Assembly: GCF_011759375.1 (NCBI RefSeq)
Contig: NZ_JAARML010000005.1
Span: 310,001 to 374,000, forward strand
Direction of reading: 5' to 3'
Length of the DNA: 64,000 bases
Source: Paraflavitalea devenefica
GTDB lineage: Bacteria; Bacteroidota; Bacteroidia; Chitinophagales; Chitinophagaceae
The notes under the pieces are model-generated. The model saw only the letters and a list, made by a program, of their open reading frames with translations, searched no databases and was not told the origin of the DNA. Every line of letters begins with the position of its first letter. The first letter of the stretch is position 1. Both the position numbers and the translations under genes were made by a program. Shown here piece by piece: positions 32,101 through 43,500 of this stretch.

Positions 32101-33740
32101 AAGACACCTTGAATCCCTACCGGTATGGCATATTGGGCAACTGGCGGGTAGACACGGCCTTTACTTATTATGCCCGCCGGAAACAATCGGAAGTTTCCCT
32201 AGCCACAAATACCCGGACCGATGGCGCCATCAAAGGGTTCATTCCTTTCTGGACACTGGGAACAGGCGCGATGAAACCTGCTCCGGATTCCACCCGTTGG
32301 GTATGGAACAGCAAGACCACACTGGTCAATGGCAAGGGTATTGAAATAGAGAATAAGGACCCGCTGAACCGGTACAATGCCGGGTTGTATGGATATAACA
32401 ACACGTTGCCCTTGGCTGTAGCACAAAACAGCCGGCACCGGGAGATCGTTTTTGAGGGCTTTGAAGACAAGGATTATAAAACCAGTCCCTGTTCCAACTG
32501 CGATGACAACGGTTGGATAAAGGCGGACGGAAGAACGTCAACTACCAGTCATAGCGGCCTGTATAGTACCCGGTTGAACGGCAACAGCAATATGCTAACC
32601 AAAGTACCAATAGGTACGGCAGCTTCTGACACCACCTCCACTGGCATCTCCCTCAAAGTAGATTCACTACCATTGGTTACGCAAACAATAACGCCCAAAG
32701 GCAATGGCTTGCTGACGCAATATGGCGTTTACCTTGCGTTCCCCTCTTTAGGGATCAATTCCTGCGTAGGTCATAATATAATTAGTCCCAATATTGAATG
32801 GTCGTCACAAACGGCTGTTTCTGTGCCCAACCAGTACTGGGGTGTCGGGCAGAAACCTTCACAGATATGTGCCACCCGGTATTATGCAGTTAAGTGGACA
32901 GGCAAATTGCAACCTAAGTATAGTGGCAACAATTATCGCTTCGAGGTGACGGTAGATGATGAAGTGACCCTTAAGATCGGAGGCACTACTATCATAAACT
33001 ATACCGGCAAGGGACCTGTAACACTGTCGTCTTCCCCGATACAGCTCACGGCGGGGCAGCTTTATGACATTGAAGTGTTGATGAAAAATGGCGCTGGAAT
33101 AGGATCTATTGATCTCCGGTGGTCTATAGGTTACATATCCCTGCCAACACCTATCCCGGTTACCTCCTTCTACCAGAATGCGGCGCAGGCTGATGGTTCT
33201 GTTGTTAATGATACCACCTGGTGCGTTAAGTTCAGAAGTCCCGTTCCCGTCAATGCCATCCATCAGAAGTTTACGCCATTACAGGGCGGCAAGATGGTAT
33301 TCAGCGCCTGGGTGAAAGAAGAGATACCGTGTTCCAATGGAAGCAGCTATAACAGCGGCAGGGTTCGCCTTACGTTCAACAATGGCAGTGGCGTAACCTA
33401 TACTTTAAAACCGAAGGGAAATATCATTGAAGGATGGCAGCGCATTGAGGAAGTAGTGGATATTCCTGCCAATGTTACGGAAATGAATGTGTACCTGGAA
33501 ACGGCAACTTCCACCGCTGCGTATTTTGACGATCTGCGGATGCATCCGTTCAACAGCAATATGAAATCATTTGTGTATGATCCGGTGAACCTGCGGTTGA
33601 CAGCAGAGCTGGATGAGAACAACCATGCCACGTTCTACGAGTATGACGATGAAGGCACGCTGATACGGGTTAAAAAAGAAACAGAGCGGGGCATAAAAAC
33701 CATCCGGGAAACCAGGAGCGCTATACAAAAAAACAACTGA
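26196..33740 (+). CDS. Giant SpvB-like/PA14/Rhs-related exported protein
   Basis: A 2514-residue product. It starts with a signal or membrane segment (IAWFFVGLFYLELVITPVMV, residues 13-32). Residues about 108-175 (SVNASNMVDLFTGDFSYNIP ... GLGWNINPGTITRNMRG) are the typical N-terminal domain of SpvB/TcdB-related Rhs-family shells. A long beta-rich body follows. A DNRLRE-like segment lies near 31490-32060 (ALLKLDLSHIPAGSIIDEA). A PA14 domain lies near 32840-33130 (YSGNNYRFEVTVDDEVTLKI). A carbohydrate-binding-like domain lies near 33290-33530 (MVFSAWVKEE ... AYFDDLRM). Its last 60 residues are YD-type (YDPVNLRLTAELDENNHATF, YEYDDEGTLIRV). It has no separate toxin tip. It is probably a structural or adhesive partner of the Rhs protein encoded further along the same strand. 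Confidence 0.8.
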   Translation: MLVSLARYHKSIAWFFVGLFYLELVITPVMVRAATNKSIIYAGAYRPYAATGIPGKKENSMMPAVPEPGRPLPSAEPVNAGEKKAPEIVKQKFTTGPTQPEMQSFQSVNASNMVDLFTGDFSYNIPLLDVGGYPVNLSYGSGITMDQEASWVGLGWNINPGTITRNMRGLPDDFQGGEDVVTKTISMKPNKTVGITVGGNIELLGKSQFSKVEGKGGAIDSVKGRPGTVGISLGVFHNSYKGWGTETGLNVSINSGLGAAGGLTSALSLTNNSQSGLDISPSFGYHIGKSESKTRGELTIGTNYNSRTGIQDLQITGQVKQHVASYHSQNYSTGVAIPSYISFSKPSYTPTISVPYTSTQISFTAKVGSEHWALHPNGYVRGYASTQKIATDDRTVKVPAYGYLYYEKGGGNKNVLLDFNREKDVAFNQETPHIALPVYTYDTYSITGEGTGGMFRPYRGDIGFVHDHMMATKSNSDRLSIDVGLGTVVHGGIDFINNTSTTRTGPWLKENSLKEVIAFRQQDTVFENVYFKNPGEKTVVNNQFLSSIGGDSLVRVDLSPLQDQNISSVFATRNLSVFHNSRSARKLSLSGNTVRSERDKRTQVISYLTALEASKVGLDTIIKSYPLNVFPGNSCNVNYSILNRVDNDRQPHHLSEITVLNGDGRRYVYGIPVYNKTQVEVTMATDTSNAATGQVTYSDNDNSVDNDQGKDGYYNREKMPAYAHSFLLSAIVSPDYADLTGDGVSEDDNGEAVKFNYSQVYNADATYKWRAPYQSYEAAYNEGLKTDKRDEKGSFTYGERDVWYLNSIESKTMIATFVLEKDSIRLDGYGVLNENGGRDGNQKLYRLKQINLYTKADYLKHGAAYAKPIKSVHFGYSYELCKKNPGSLNNAGKLTLTKVWFTYNKNNKGALTPYVFTYHSRNPDYRSGATDRWGGYKDPARNPGNGAPLTNADYAYTLQEGTSWNADSAAANAAPWTLSEISLPSGGKIKVTYESDDYAYVQNKRAMQFFTLAGFGNNNNAASNNLHQWSSASNDYLYVFANVSDPVTDKAEIQRKYLEGVSQLFLKLAVNVPGDIWGKGYEIIPCYADIEDYGVKDGSDNKVIWIKVKPMAKGYSPMATAAVQFLRLNLPSKAYPYSEPGDNFSLKNVLGMLASVAGNITTTIEGFPNTARRGNWVNTVELDRSFVRLNNPVYKKLGGGLRVKRVEIKDNWYNMTSHQQVEACYGQDYTYTATIAVNGAPVTISSGVAAYEPAVGGDENPFHVPHKVYAEKVGALAPVDYLYTEEPFAETFFPAPMIGYSKVKVQTIHKTKKSANGFDVTEFYTAKEFPTVVEFTPIDNESKKTFNPPIANALKFNARNNITLSQGFKVELNDMNGKLKSQSSFAQTDSVRPISYTYNYYKLENNQALQQKLSNKVSVIDSANGVVRHNAEIGKEVELMIDLREQVSITEGRNIEANVDFVHVFPPIVWFPMIPLPTMETNQYRSVAITKVVNRYGILDSVLHIEKGSKVTTRDLVYDAETGQALVNQTNNEFDDPVYSFNYPAHWTYSGMGPAYQNIGATLVRKSVRQGIMYNEDGTRFNTARFESGDEMLITARDKRNSTVTDSCSPFFYSYEDKVNYNRIWAIDAGKGIQQHKGMYFIDSAGSPYNGEIATLKVIRSGKRNMPAASLGAVTTLVSPIKNVASKDRIVIDSTTEVIAASAARFKDLWKIDNVWKQYDSCVTDYDYSDPKTTIKITTAALLRQHRNSSGQLTNVTDYDYKKIVASYQRFGNDEFRTRALLKLDLSHIPAGSIIDEATMGFYGSPPSNMWSHSPWNNLNYSYEGIGEAVSSVVFRYPHPFYGTEQVPWVSEASLSSATSILATLPFRGYANNCQNYSVAIPPLMLQFMLSLPPEYQNLVLKLNTEARIGSGNKTVRFMSFRGNDEVTGPPPCEQNSSCNNPCPVELHVKYRIPKQVCYKVCRSEVLNKDTLNPYRYGILGNWRVDTAFTYYARRKQSEVSLATNTRTDGAIKGFIPFWTLGTGAMKPAPDSTRWVWNSKTTLVNGKGIEIENKDPLNRYNAGLYGYNNTLPLAVAQNSRHREIVFEGFEDKDYKTSPCSNCDDNGWIKADGRTSTTSHSGLYSTRLNGNSNMLTKVPIGTAASDTTSTGISLKVDSLPLVTQTITPKGNGLLTQYGVYLAFPSLGINSCVGHNIISPNIEWSSQTAVSVPNQYWGVGQKPSQICATRYYAVKWTGKLQPKYSGNNYRFEVTVDDEVTLKIGGTTIINYTGKGPVTLSSSPIQLTAGQLYDIEVLMKNGAGIGSIDLRWSIGYISLPTPIPVTSFYQNAAQADGSVVNDTTWCVKFRSPVPVNAIHQKFTPLQGGKMVFSAWVKEEIPCSNGSSYNSGRVRLTFNNGSGVTYTLKPKGNIIEGWQRIEEVVDIPANVTEMNVYLETATSTAAYFDDLRMHPFNSNMKSFVYDPVNLRLTAELDENNHATFYEYDDEGTLIRVKKETERGIKTIRETRSAIQKNN

Positions 33741-33748
33741 TTAAGGAC

Positions 33749-34510
33749 ATGAAAAGCATTATATATACCATCAGCCTATTGATCTTATTCGCAACCGGTG
33801 CAGCTAAACGGGGAATGGCTGCTCCGGACGGGTTAAAGATTGACACCACAGACGCCAATGAATCATTAAAAAGCCTGGAAGCTGTGCTGGATAACACAGG
33901 ATTGGAATTTTATGCAGGCTTTCATCGGGAAACCGCCGATACTTCGGGAGTGGTACGTGATACGCTGCTGGCATACTATGCCACCTTCGGCACCAATTTC
34001 CGGAGCGTGTTTGCAAGAATTAACAACCCTGAAAACTATAAAGAAGTTAACCACGTTCAGAACGACAGGGAACATGTTACGGTGGAGTCGGATACCAAAC
34101 TGGTCTTTCTGAATAAGCACATCAGTATTATGCAGGCTGTTTTTCAATTGGATCTGCTGGATCCCCGGTTTGTTACAGGCAATGTACAACGGATGTATAC
34201 CATTGATTCATCGGCCTACAAGGTCATTAAAGTAGAGTTCAAACCGGAGTCACCTTATCTTTTTTATACGCTGAGCTATGATCCCACAACGTTGCAGCCC
34301 CTGGAATTAAATTATGCAACAAAGATTGATGATGGAAGCGGCACCAGCGGATATGATAGAATACGGATGGTTTACAATACCTGGATGGTGGATAGTTATA
34401 TGAACTATAATGAGTTTTTAACTGACCAATACTATACACGTATCAACGGTATCTACCAGTTAAAGCCATTCTATGCTGATTATGAAATCATTGATAACAG
34501 TGCTTACTAA
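33749..34510 (+). CDS. Small exported protein between the two giant genes
   Basis: A 253-residue product starting 8 bases after the SpvB/PA14 gene, with a signal peptide (MKSIIYTISLLILFATGAA ... GMAA). The mature part has paired strands (LEFYAGFHRETADTSG, HISIMQAVFQLDLLDPRF, YKVIKVEFKPESPYLFYTLS) and no motif I recognise. Its stop lies 13 bases before the chosen start of the Rhs gene, so the three genes are almost certainly co-transcribed. It may be a folding or export helper for the giant proteins; that is inference from position. Confidence 0.7.
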   Translation: MKSIIYTISLLILFATGAAKRGMAAPDGLKIDTTDANESLKSLEAVLDNTGLEFYAGFHRETADTSGVVRDTLLAYYATFGTNFRSVFARINNPENYKEVNHVQNDREHVTVESDTKLVFLNKHISIMQAVFQLDLLDPRFVTGNVQRMYTIDSSAYKVIKVEFKPESPYLFYTLSYDPTTLQPLELNYATKIDDGSGTSGYDRIRMVYNTWMVDSYMNYNEFLTDQYYTRINGIYQLKPFYADYEIIDNSAY

Positions 34511-34523
34511 TAAATATACAAGC

Positions 34524-37500
34524 ATGAAGCGCGTAAAAATCATTATTGTTTTTAGTCTGTTACTGGCCGCCTGTTTGTCATTGCCCGGGATCACCTATGG
34601 CAGCAATGAACCTTATGCCGCAAAGCCACTGAAGGGCACCCAGATCCGAAAGGACTCATTCAGTATAGTAAAGGATACTGTATATTTTGACCCCGTTTTA
34701 AAACCGGTGCAAACCACCTTTAAGGTTCGTAACCTCATTACTTTTAAGATCAATGAGTTTGCCAACCTTAAGTTGCCTGACACGTTCGAGGTTAAGGTAA
34801 AATTCAAAATATATTACACCCGTAATAATGCTAACAACGAGGCAGTAGCGGATACCCTGCCAGACACCGCCCTGACTGTAAAATACTATAAGAATGCTGC
34901 GTATCCACATAAGTCCATTTTCACCTTTACCGGCGGGCATGAGGTAAAGGTAAAAATTACTGATGTTGTTGTAACCAAAGGTATCCTGTCGGAGTTTGAA
35001 AGTGTCCTGATGCTGGAGAATGAGCTCTTCGTAACCAGGGAATTCAATTTTTCCTGTACCAATAATGCCGTGACAGCATTGAACACGCCGGTATACAGTG
35101 CAGCCAAAGGCGAGCTGGAAGTATCCTGGAACACACAGCGCGCGGCCGATGAATATGATCTTGAGTGGGCGTATATTGATGATTCGGCACTGGCCAATTA
35201 TTACCTGCCGGGCGATACGGTTAATTTTGATAAGGCTAAGATCTTTAAAAATAACGCTACACGTGTAAGCATTATATCCACCCGTTATTTCATACCCCTG
35301 CTGTATGATGGCAGCGGCCGGCTTTTTTACCGGGTAAGGGCCGTGCAAACAAGGGCCAACAGTCAACGGGTTGAATCTGTATGGAGCACTGATTACGCTG
35401 CAGGCCTGGGCAACTATCCTTTCACAGGACATGAGAACAAACTGAACTGGCAGGCCACTACCTCCTTTGCTGAAGAGGGTAAACGAAAAACAGTAGTGCA
35501 GTATTTTGACGGATCGTTACGCAACCGGCAAACCGTTACCAAAGACAATACGACCGATACCACGCTTATTGCCGAGACTTTTTATGATTACCAGGGCCGG
35601 CCGGCCATACAGGTAATGCCTTCGCCCTCCCTCAGCAGTCTGATAAAGTACACCCCTAATTTCAACGCCACTGTCAACGGTGCTGAATATGGCAAAAACC
35701 AGTATGACGGACTACTGGCCGACTCCTGCCATTGTAAGCAGGGGGCACCGGCTATGGACACGGTGAACGGTGCCGCTAAGTATTATTCTCCCAACAATCC
35801 GTTGAAAGATAAAGACTATCATAAATACATACCGGATGCCAAAGGGTTTCCCTTCTCAGAAACCCGCTATACACAGGACAATACCGGTCGCATCAGCCTG
35901 CAAAGCGGGGTAGGAGCCGATTTCCAGATTGATTCGGGCAGGGCTACCCGCTACTTTTACAGTGCTGCCGACCAGGAAGAACTGGACGCATTGTTTGGGA
36001 CCGAAGTGGGGAATGCTTCGCATTATTTCAAGAACATGATGCGCGATGCCATCGGACAATACAGCATCAGTTATGTAGACATGTATGGCCGTACCATTGC
36101 CACTGCCCTGGCTGGAAAACCCCTGACCAAAATGGATACGTTGAGTTCCAGCAAATCTTTCTTCATCACCAAAAAGCTGATTGACAGTACGACCAATGTT
36201 GTCAAGGGAACCAGTATAGAATCCAGTAAAGGACTGGTGGTCACGAAGGCCGGGAACCATCGTTTTAAATATTCTTTGCTACCTGACAGTATTAATATTA
36301 AGGACTGCCAGGATACGATCATTTGCTATGACTGTAGTTATGATCTTGAAATTGCCATTACAGACGATTGCAACAATTCAACCCTGCCCAATGGCGTGCC
36401 CTACGTAATTACAGCCAGCAATCTTACAATTGATACGACCCTCAATGCCAATGATTCATTGAAGATTGATCAAACAGTATTCCTGCGGGAGGGCAATTAC
36501 GTGGTCACCAAAAAACTGACCATCAGCAAAAAAACGATGGATGATTACCGGGCCGTATTCCTGCGCCGTAATACCTGTAAAACACTGGACCAGTTCATTG
36601 CTGACCAAAAAGCAGCTTTGAATATTGTCTGCCAGCCAACCTGTGCATCGTGCAAAACGGCGCTGGGAACCTGGGAAACCTTCCGGCCCAACTACATGCA
36701 GCAAATGGGTATTGCTGTGAGCGATACAGCCGCTTACCGCGTTGCTGCCTACAATGCCTTCCTCGAATTTTCGGCCAGTTGTGAAGACCTCTGTGTGGGC
36801 CGGACCCTGGATAAAAGCTACCGTGCACAGATGCTATCCGATGTAACGGCGCCGGATGGCCAATATGCCGATCTGGATCCGGCTGCCATTGACGGTTATT
36901 CGATTTTTCGCAAAGAAGAAAATGGCCTGCAGGCTTACCAAAAGCGTTCCTACACCGATGAAAACGGCATGGCCGATGCATTGAACCCGCAAACGCTGAA
37001 TATGGTTGATTTTTCGGCCCAATTCAAAAGATCATGGGCTGATTCTTTACTTCCCCTGCATCCCGAATATGACAAGCTGGTGCTTTTTGAAAAGTGGAAA
37101 ACCAGTCATGAATGGGATGTAAGGTTTGAAAATACGGAGACCTACCAGGCCGCTGTTGACAGTGGCTACCTCAACCCGGCCGATTTCAATAACCTGCCTG
37201 CCCATGCGAGGTATACTTATTATTACCAACGGGCAGATCCCTTTTTCACTACGCTGCTGCCTTCTTTAAAGACCGACATGCAGGATTCGTTGTTCAACGT
37301 TGCCAGGGTTGACGGCGAACCCAGCATCAATGCCTGGTCTTTAGCCACCATCATGGCGCATTGTCCGGATAAGGACGAGAGTTGCCGGCAGGCTTATTCG
37401 CCCGTGGGCCAAGCCTTTACCATGGATGCGTCCTGCTCCGGTGAACTGGATATTGCCTGGCGTTATTTTCGGGAAATATACCTGCAGAAAAAGCGGGAAA

Positions 37501-40500
37501 TCATGGATGCCCAGCTCACTGCGTATGCCGAAAGCAATAAAGCCGCCGGATATTATGGCCGTCTTTTCGCATCAGGGCATGCTGTTACGTTTGTAAGCCC
37601 GGCTATTGCAGCGGCAGGAGGCGGGTTAGGCGGATTGATCAGTGATACTACCCGTGCCAAGGACAGCATCAGCACATTTATCCTGGACAATTGCAAGGCG
37701 TATGCACTGCAATGGTGGGAGGAACTGAAACCCTGTAACTTCAGTTCGCTCGATTCTACCAACCTTATTAACAGGCTGATACAAGTGTGCAAAGAGGGTG
37801 GGGACGACACCCATCTTTTTGGCGCCAGCACCGTAAAACCTTCCAGCACCAACCTCGACAGGAGTTTTGAGCAGGTCATTAAAGCCTATGCGGGCAGCAA
37901 CTACAACAGTACCTGTAACGTGTACCTGCTTACCGCGCCAAGGCCTTATGAAAACCAACCTATCTATTACGATAAGCCCATCATGCAAAAGCCGGATAGC
38001 TGTGAGTGTGCTACCATCAGCAACCTGTATAGCAAATATCAACTGACCGGCATTGACACCGATTTTTCCGGCTTCATTTACCGCACTACCGGCACCCGTA
38101 TATACCAGGGCGTTTTAGATACCCTGCGCATGGCCTGCAATGGAGAGATCAATTGCAGCATGCTGAAAGCCCCACTTAGCCTGCCACCGGTATTACAATG
38201 CGGCGGCGGAGAAGAAACATGTGCAACCTGCGATGGCATAGATACCCTGTATAAAAAATTCAGGCAGGAGTTCCCTTCTGCAACACCCTCTTATAATGAC
38301 ACAGGCAGTGTTCAGCGGACTTACAATACGCTGTTTGAAAAGTTCATGAATACCCACCTGGGATTTGGTAAAAAAACAGCCGAATACCTTGACTTCATTA
38401 ATTCCTGCAGTACCACTTCTGATAAGTACTGTAATGTGGCCCTGGCATTTGATGGCACTGCCGGGAAGAGAAGGGTAACCATTCCTGTACAGAATAACCG
38501 GCTGAACCTGGGCAAAGGAGATTTTACCTTCGAAGCAAGGGTAAAGCCAAAAACAAATGCTAAACATAACTCCATCCTCACTAACAAGACTATCAGTTCC
38601 GGATCTACAGGTAATGGTTTTATGTTCCTATTATTGGAAAACGGCCAATTGTTGCTCCAACTGCAAGGTTGTTCCAACTATATTACTTCCAATACCGGCG
38701 GCATCAACCTGTATGATGGCAAGCCACACCATGTAGCCGTTTCCCGGCAGGGTGACTCCTTAGGTTTTTATGTTGATGGAATTAAAGTGCCTTATGCACC
38801 TGATTATTGTGGAGGTGCATCTGCGATCCCTTCGCAGCGTGACATTACCACCAATGGCCCCTGGTATATTGGCCTGGATACCACAGGCGCAAATCCCAAT
38901 CCGCTTGTTGGTTTCAATGGCTGGATGGATGAGGTAAGGGTGTGGAATACAGCCCGTACACCATCGCAGATTGCGGCCAATAGGAATGCCAGGCTATCGC
39001 CACAGCCTCACCTGGTGGGTTATTATTTATTGCGCAGCAAGGACACCTGTGCACAATCCATTATTGATTATTCTATAACAGATACGGCACTCCGCAACAA
39101 TGGGTACCTGGGAAGTTCTCCGGCCAAAGATGTACTGGACCCTGTATGGCTTTCCGAAAAGCAGGTATCCTATATCGGCGCTGATCCGGTAGGAATACCC
39201 AATACCTGCGGTTGTACTGGCGGAGGAAGTTCTCCGGTTTGTGATTCCCTGCAAATTATCCTCAATGATTACAGGAAGTACGGCGGCATTCCCCACCTCG
39301 ATGCCAGCAGCGTAGATACCACCAACTGGAGGGCTAATTTTGGCAGCACCACCATTTACAATGCAGGAGTGCCTTTGGGTGAAGTGATTAAAAACGGGGT
39401 AATGAGGTTGCCGGATTATTATACCGATACATTGCCGGATACCTCTCCTTATAGCAAGGGCGCCTTTGATCGGATCAAGGACACACTGTGCCTTGATTCA
39501 GCAGGCTTTACTTTTGAAACGCGGTTAAGACTGCCCGACAGCCTGGTGATCCCGAACTTTTACAATGATTCCTGGTGGCTGGTCCTGTATTCGGATGCCG
39601 CCACTTCGGGCAGCCTGCTGGTATCCCTCAAATTGACTCCCAATAAAGGTGCTGCTATTTGCACCCACCAGAGCGATCCCAAAGTATCCTGTATTGAAGA
39701 GAATGTGCCTCACCTGCCCATGGATGTCTGGCGCAGGATCAGGCTACAATTCAAAGGCAGGCAGTTCAGCTTTTACATAGATTCCATGCTGGTGGGTACC
39801 CGCACACTGGATGCGCCCATGACAAAGATCTATTGGTGGTCTTTTGTGCAATATTCCCAAAAAGGAGAGATTGATTATGTCAGGATCTACGATACCACCG
39901 GCAAGTATTTGTACAAAGAAGAATTTGACGATCCACACCATTTGGCCCGTCCCACCTCGGCCACAGATTGTAATGGTTGTGAGCCTGATTTTGTGCAGTA
40001 TTTTAACCAGCGCACCGGCAGCAACTATACTTATAGCCAGCTACAATCCATCTATAGCAACTCCTGCAATGTGTCGCTGGGCGATTGTCCGGCCAATGAG
40101 CAGCCGCTCACTTTATGCGGCCGCACCGAACCGGTATTCCCGCCGGTAGCGCTGCAGCAGCACTCACCCTGTGATGACTCTACTTTATTCGCAGTGTCCA
40201 AAGGCACCTTGCTGTATGAAGCCTACCGCGACTCGCTGATGAATAGTTTTGATGACCGCTACCTGGCCAAATGCCTCAATGCCCGGTATAATGAAAGATT
40301 TACGGTAGATCAGCCCATCAGCGAATACCATTACACCTTGTATTACTATGACCAGGCTGGTAATCTGGTGAAGACCATTCCGCCACAAGGTGTTGACGTA
40401 AGCAAATTTGCCTGGGCTGCGAGTTATAGCGATTCTGTGAAAATCGCCCGCCGCAACCGGCAGGTGCTGAAACCTGCCCACACATTGCCCACCCAGTACC

Positions 40501-43500
40501 GGTACAATACGCTGAACCAGGTAGTAGAACAGCAATCGCCGGATGGTGGCATTACTGATTTCTGGTACGATAAGCTGGGCAGGTTGGCTGTTTCCCAAAA
40601 TGCTAAACAGCGTGCAGCAGGCAGCAGCAATGACCAGGACAGGCTGTATAGCTATACCCAATATGATAACCTTGGCCGTATTACTGAAGTGGGCCAGGTA
40701 AAGAATACCAGCGCCAATGGAGCGATGGTTGATGGAGTAAGCCGTAGTGCTTCTTCGCTGGGTACCTGGTTGTCAAACCTCGATAGCCGGCGGGAACAAA
40801 TCACCCAAACCATTTATGACCTGCCTTATAGCGGTTTCATTGGTTCGTATGCTCCCCATACAGTAATTGTGCAGCGGAACATGCGCAACCGGGTGAGCTA
40901 TGTAACCTATACAGAGCACAACAATCCTGCTGCACATAACCAGGGCACTTTCTATACCTATGACATTTTGGGCAATGTGGATACCCTGCTGCAGGATTAT
41001 GGTTGTGGCAATTGCGGAGTAGAGGCTACCTACAATATGATGAACAGGAACGGGAATGCCCGTAAAAAATTCACTTACCAGTATGACCTCATCAGCGGCA
41101 AGGTGAACATGATGATGTATCAAAATGGCTGGAGTGATATGTGGCTGCACCGGTATACCTATGATGCAGAAAACAGGTTAATATTAACTGAAACCAGCAA
41201 TGACAGTCTGGTCTGGGAAAAGGATGCCCGCTATGAATATTACCGGCATGGACCACTGGCGCGTACAGTGATCGGAGACCAGTTGGTACAGGGTCTTGAT
41301 TATGCCTATACGCTGCAAGGCTGGCTGAAGGGAATGAACAGTACCGGCGCCACCAGCACACATGATATGGGCGCCGATGGCAAGGTAGGCAGCCTTAACC
41401 AATATGTGGCCCGTGATGCGCTGGGCTTTAACCTCAATTATTTCCATGGAGATTATAAGGCGATCAATGCCGGGGTAACTCCTTTCCCATCTTACCGCGT
41501 TCCTGGCACGGGTCTGCCTGATAGCGTGTACCGGCCGCTGTACAATGGCAATATCAGTAGTATGGCAACCAACATCCGCAAGTTCCAGGCGCTTGATCAT
41601 CTGCCGATATTCTACAACTACAAATATGACCAGCTCAACCGCCTGGTGAAGCAGGATGCGTTCTTCTTCAGCTTCAATGCATCATCTAATAGTTACAGCA
41701 ACAATTGGGCGCCCGACAGCACCTTCCATGAAGATATGTCATACGATGCCAATGGTAATATTCAGTATTACAACCGGTATGCCATCGGGCCCGATTCCAA
41801 AATGGATGGACTGACGTATAAGTATTATCCCGGCACCAATAAACTACGGCAGGTAAATGATCACATAGTGGCCAATAAATATGGCTCCAATAGCTGGGAA
41901 CTCATTCAGGATCTGGACGATCAGTCCGATAGCAACTACGTATATGATGAGATAGGCAACCTTATAACAGACAAGGCAGAAAAGATAACCAATATTAAGT
42001 GGAATGTTTACGGGAAGATCACAGAGATAACGCGTAATGCAACAGCTTCGGATAAAGCAAACTCCACCCGTATACGCTATACCTATGATGCGCAAGGCAA
42101 CCGGATCGGCAAGGTCGTAGAAAGAGCAGGGACAGCAGTAAAAGAGTTTACCTGGTACGTGAGAGATGCGCAGGGCAATATAATCACTACCTATAGGGCC
42201 AATGGCAATGTTGATTCCACTACGCTGCAAGACCTGGCGGTAAATACCTATGAACAGATGATCTATGGCAGCCGCCGCCTGGGTTCGTTTATATACGAAA
42301 TACCTGTTGATGGCGGCCCTTCCACCCGGCAGTTTTACAGTGCAGGCTCTTTTGACCGGGGCCGTCGGCAGTATGAGCTAACGAATCACCTGGGCAATGT
42401 GCTCACCGCTATTAGTGATAAGAAGATGGGCGTCTCTTCAGGAGGAATTGGTTCCGCAATAGATTATTACGAACCGGACATGGTGAGCGCCATGGACTAT
42501 TATGCCTTTGGCATGGTAAGCCGGGTGGTAACTACCAGTACAGGAAAGGACTACCGTTTCGGCTTCAATGGCAAGGAAAATGACAATGACGTTAAAGGAT
42601 GGTGGAATCAGCAGGATTACGGGATGCGGATCTATGACCCGAGGGTAGGAAGGTTTTTGAGTGTGGATCCGTTGACAAAGAGCTATCCTATGTTAACTCC
42701 GTATGCGTTTGCGGAAAATAGCCCTATAGAGAATATTGACCTGGATGGTCTTGAAAAGAAGGCATCAACTACATTTAGCGCTGACATTCCTTTAATAGGT
42801 GTGCCTACTGTCCAGCAATTAAAGACTAGAATGGTAGTAAACATAGAGGGGGAACTCGTTGAAGAAAAAATCGCACAACAAGTAGTAGAAAAAGCTCCCA
42901 AACCCAAGTGGGGCTGGTTAAAGGGAGGTGGGCTTTTGGTTGGTTTTTTGCTTACTCCATTAGATGCAGGAACGAGAAAGCCTGATGGGCCAGCCCCGGA
43001 AGGCCTTGTATGGGGAGGGGATTATTATATTGAAAAACAACCTGCCCCTTTAACCCTTTATAAGCCCAAGGATATTGAAAAAGATCCAAGAAGAATTCCT
43101 CCTCCCCCCATAGATGATGAGGACGGAGCTTATCTTTATAAAACTTTGGATGAACAAAAGAATACTGGAAGCGGAGGTTTAGGAATTGTAGATTTGCCGA
43201 TGGATAAACCTATCCCGTATGTTGGAATAACAATCCGTTCTATACTGGGGGGACGATATTCGGGTGGGGGTACAAGAAGCGATAACGTTAAAATTATTGG
43301 TAATTCTAAATCCAACGTTATAAAAGGAGCTGAATCTGCAGTAATTGCATTAAATACTTATGGTGTAAGATATAAAGACCATTTAACAAGTCTAAGTAGT
43401 AAAGATGTTAGAATGAGTACAAGAATTGCAAATTTAAAATTTAGCTATAAGAATCCAGTTTGGATCCAACTTGGTATAAATTGGTTAAATAGAATTAGAC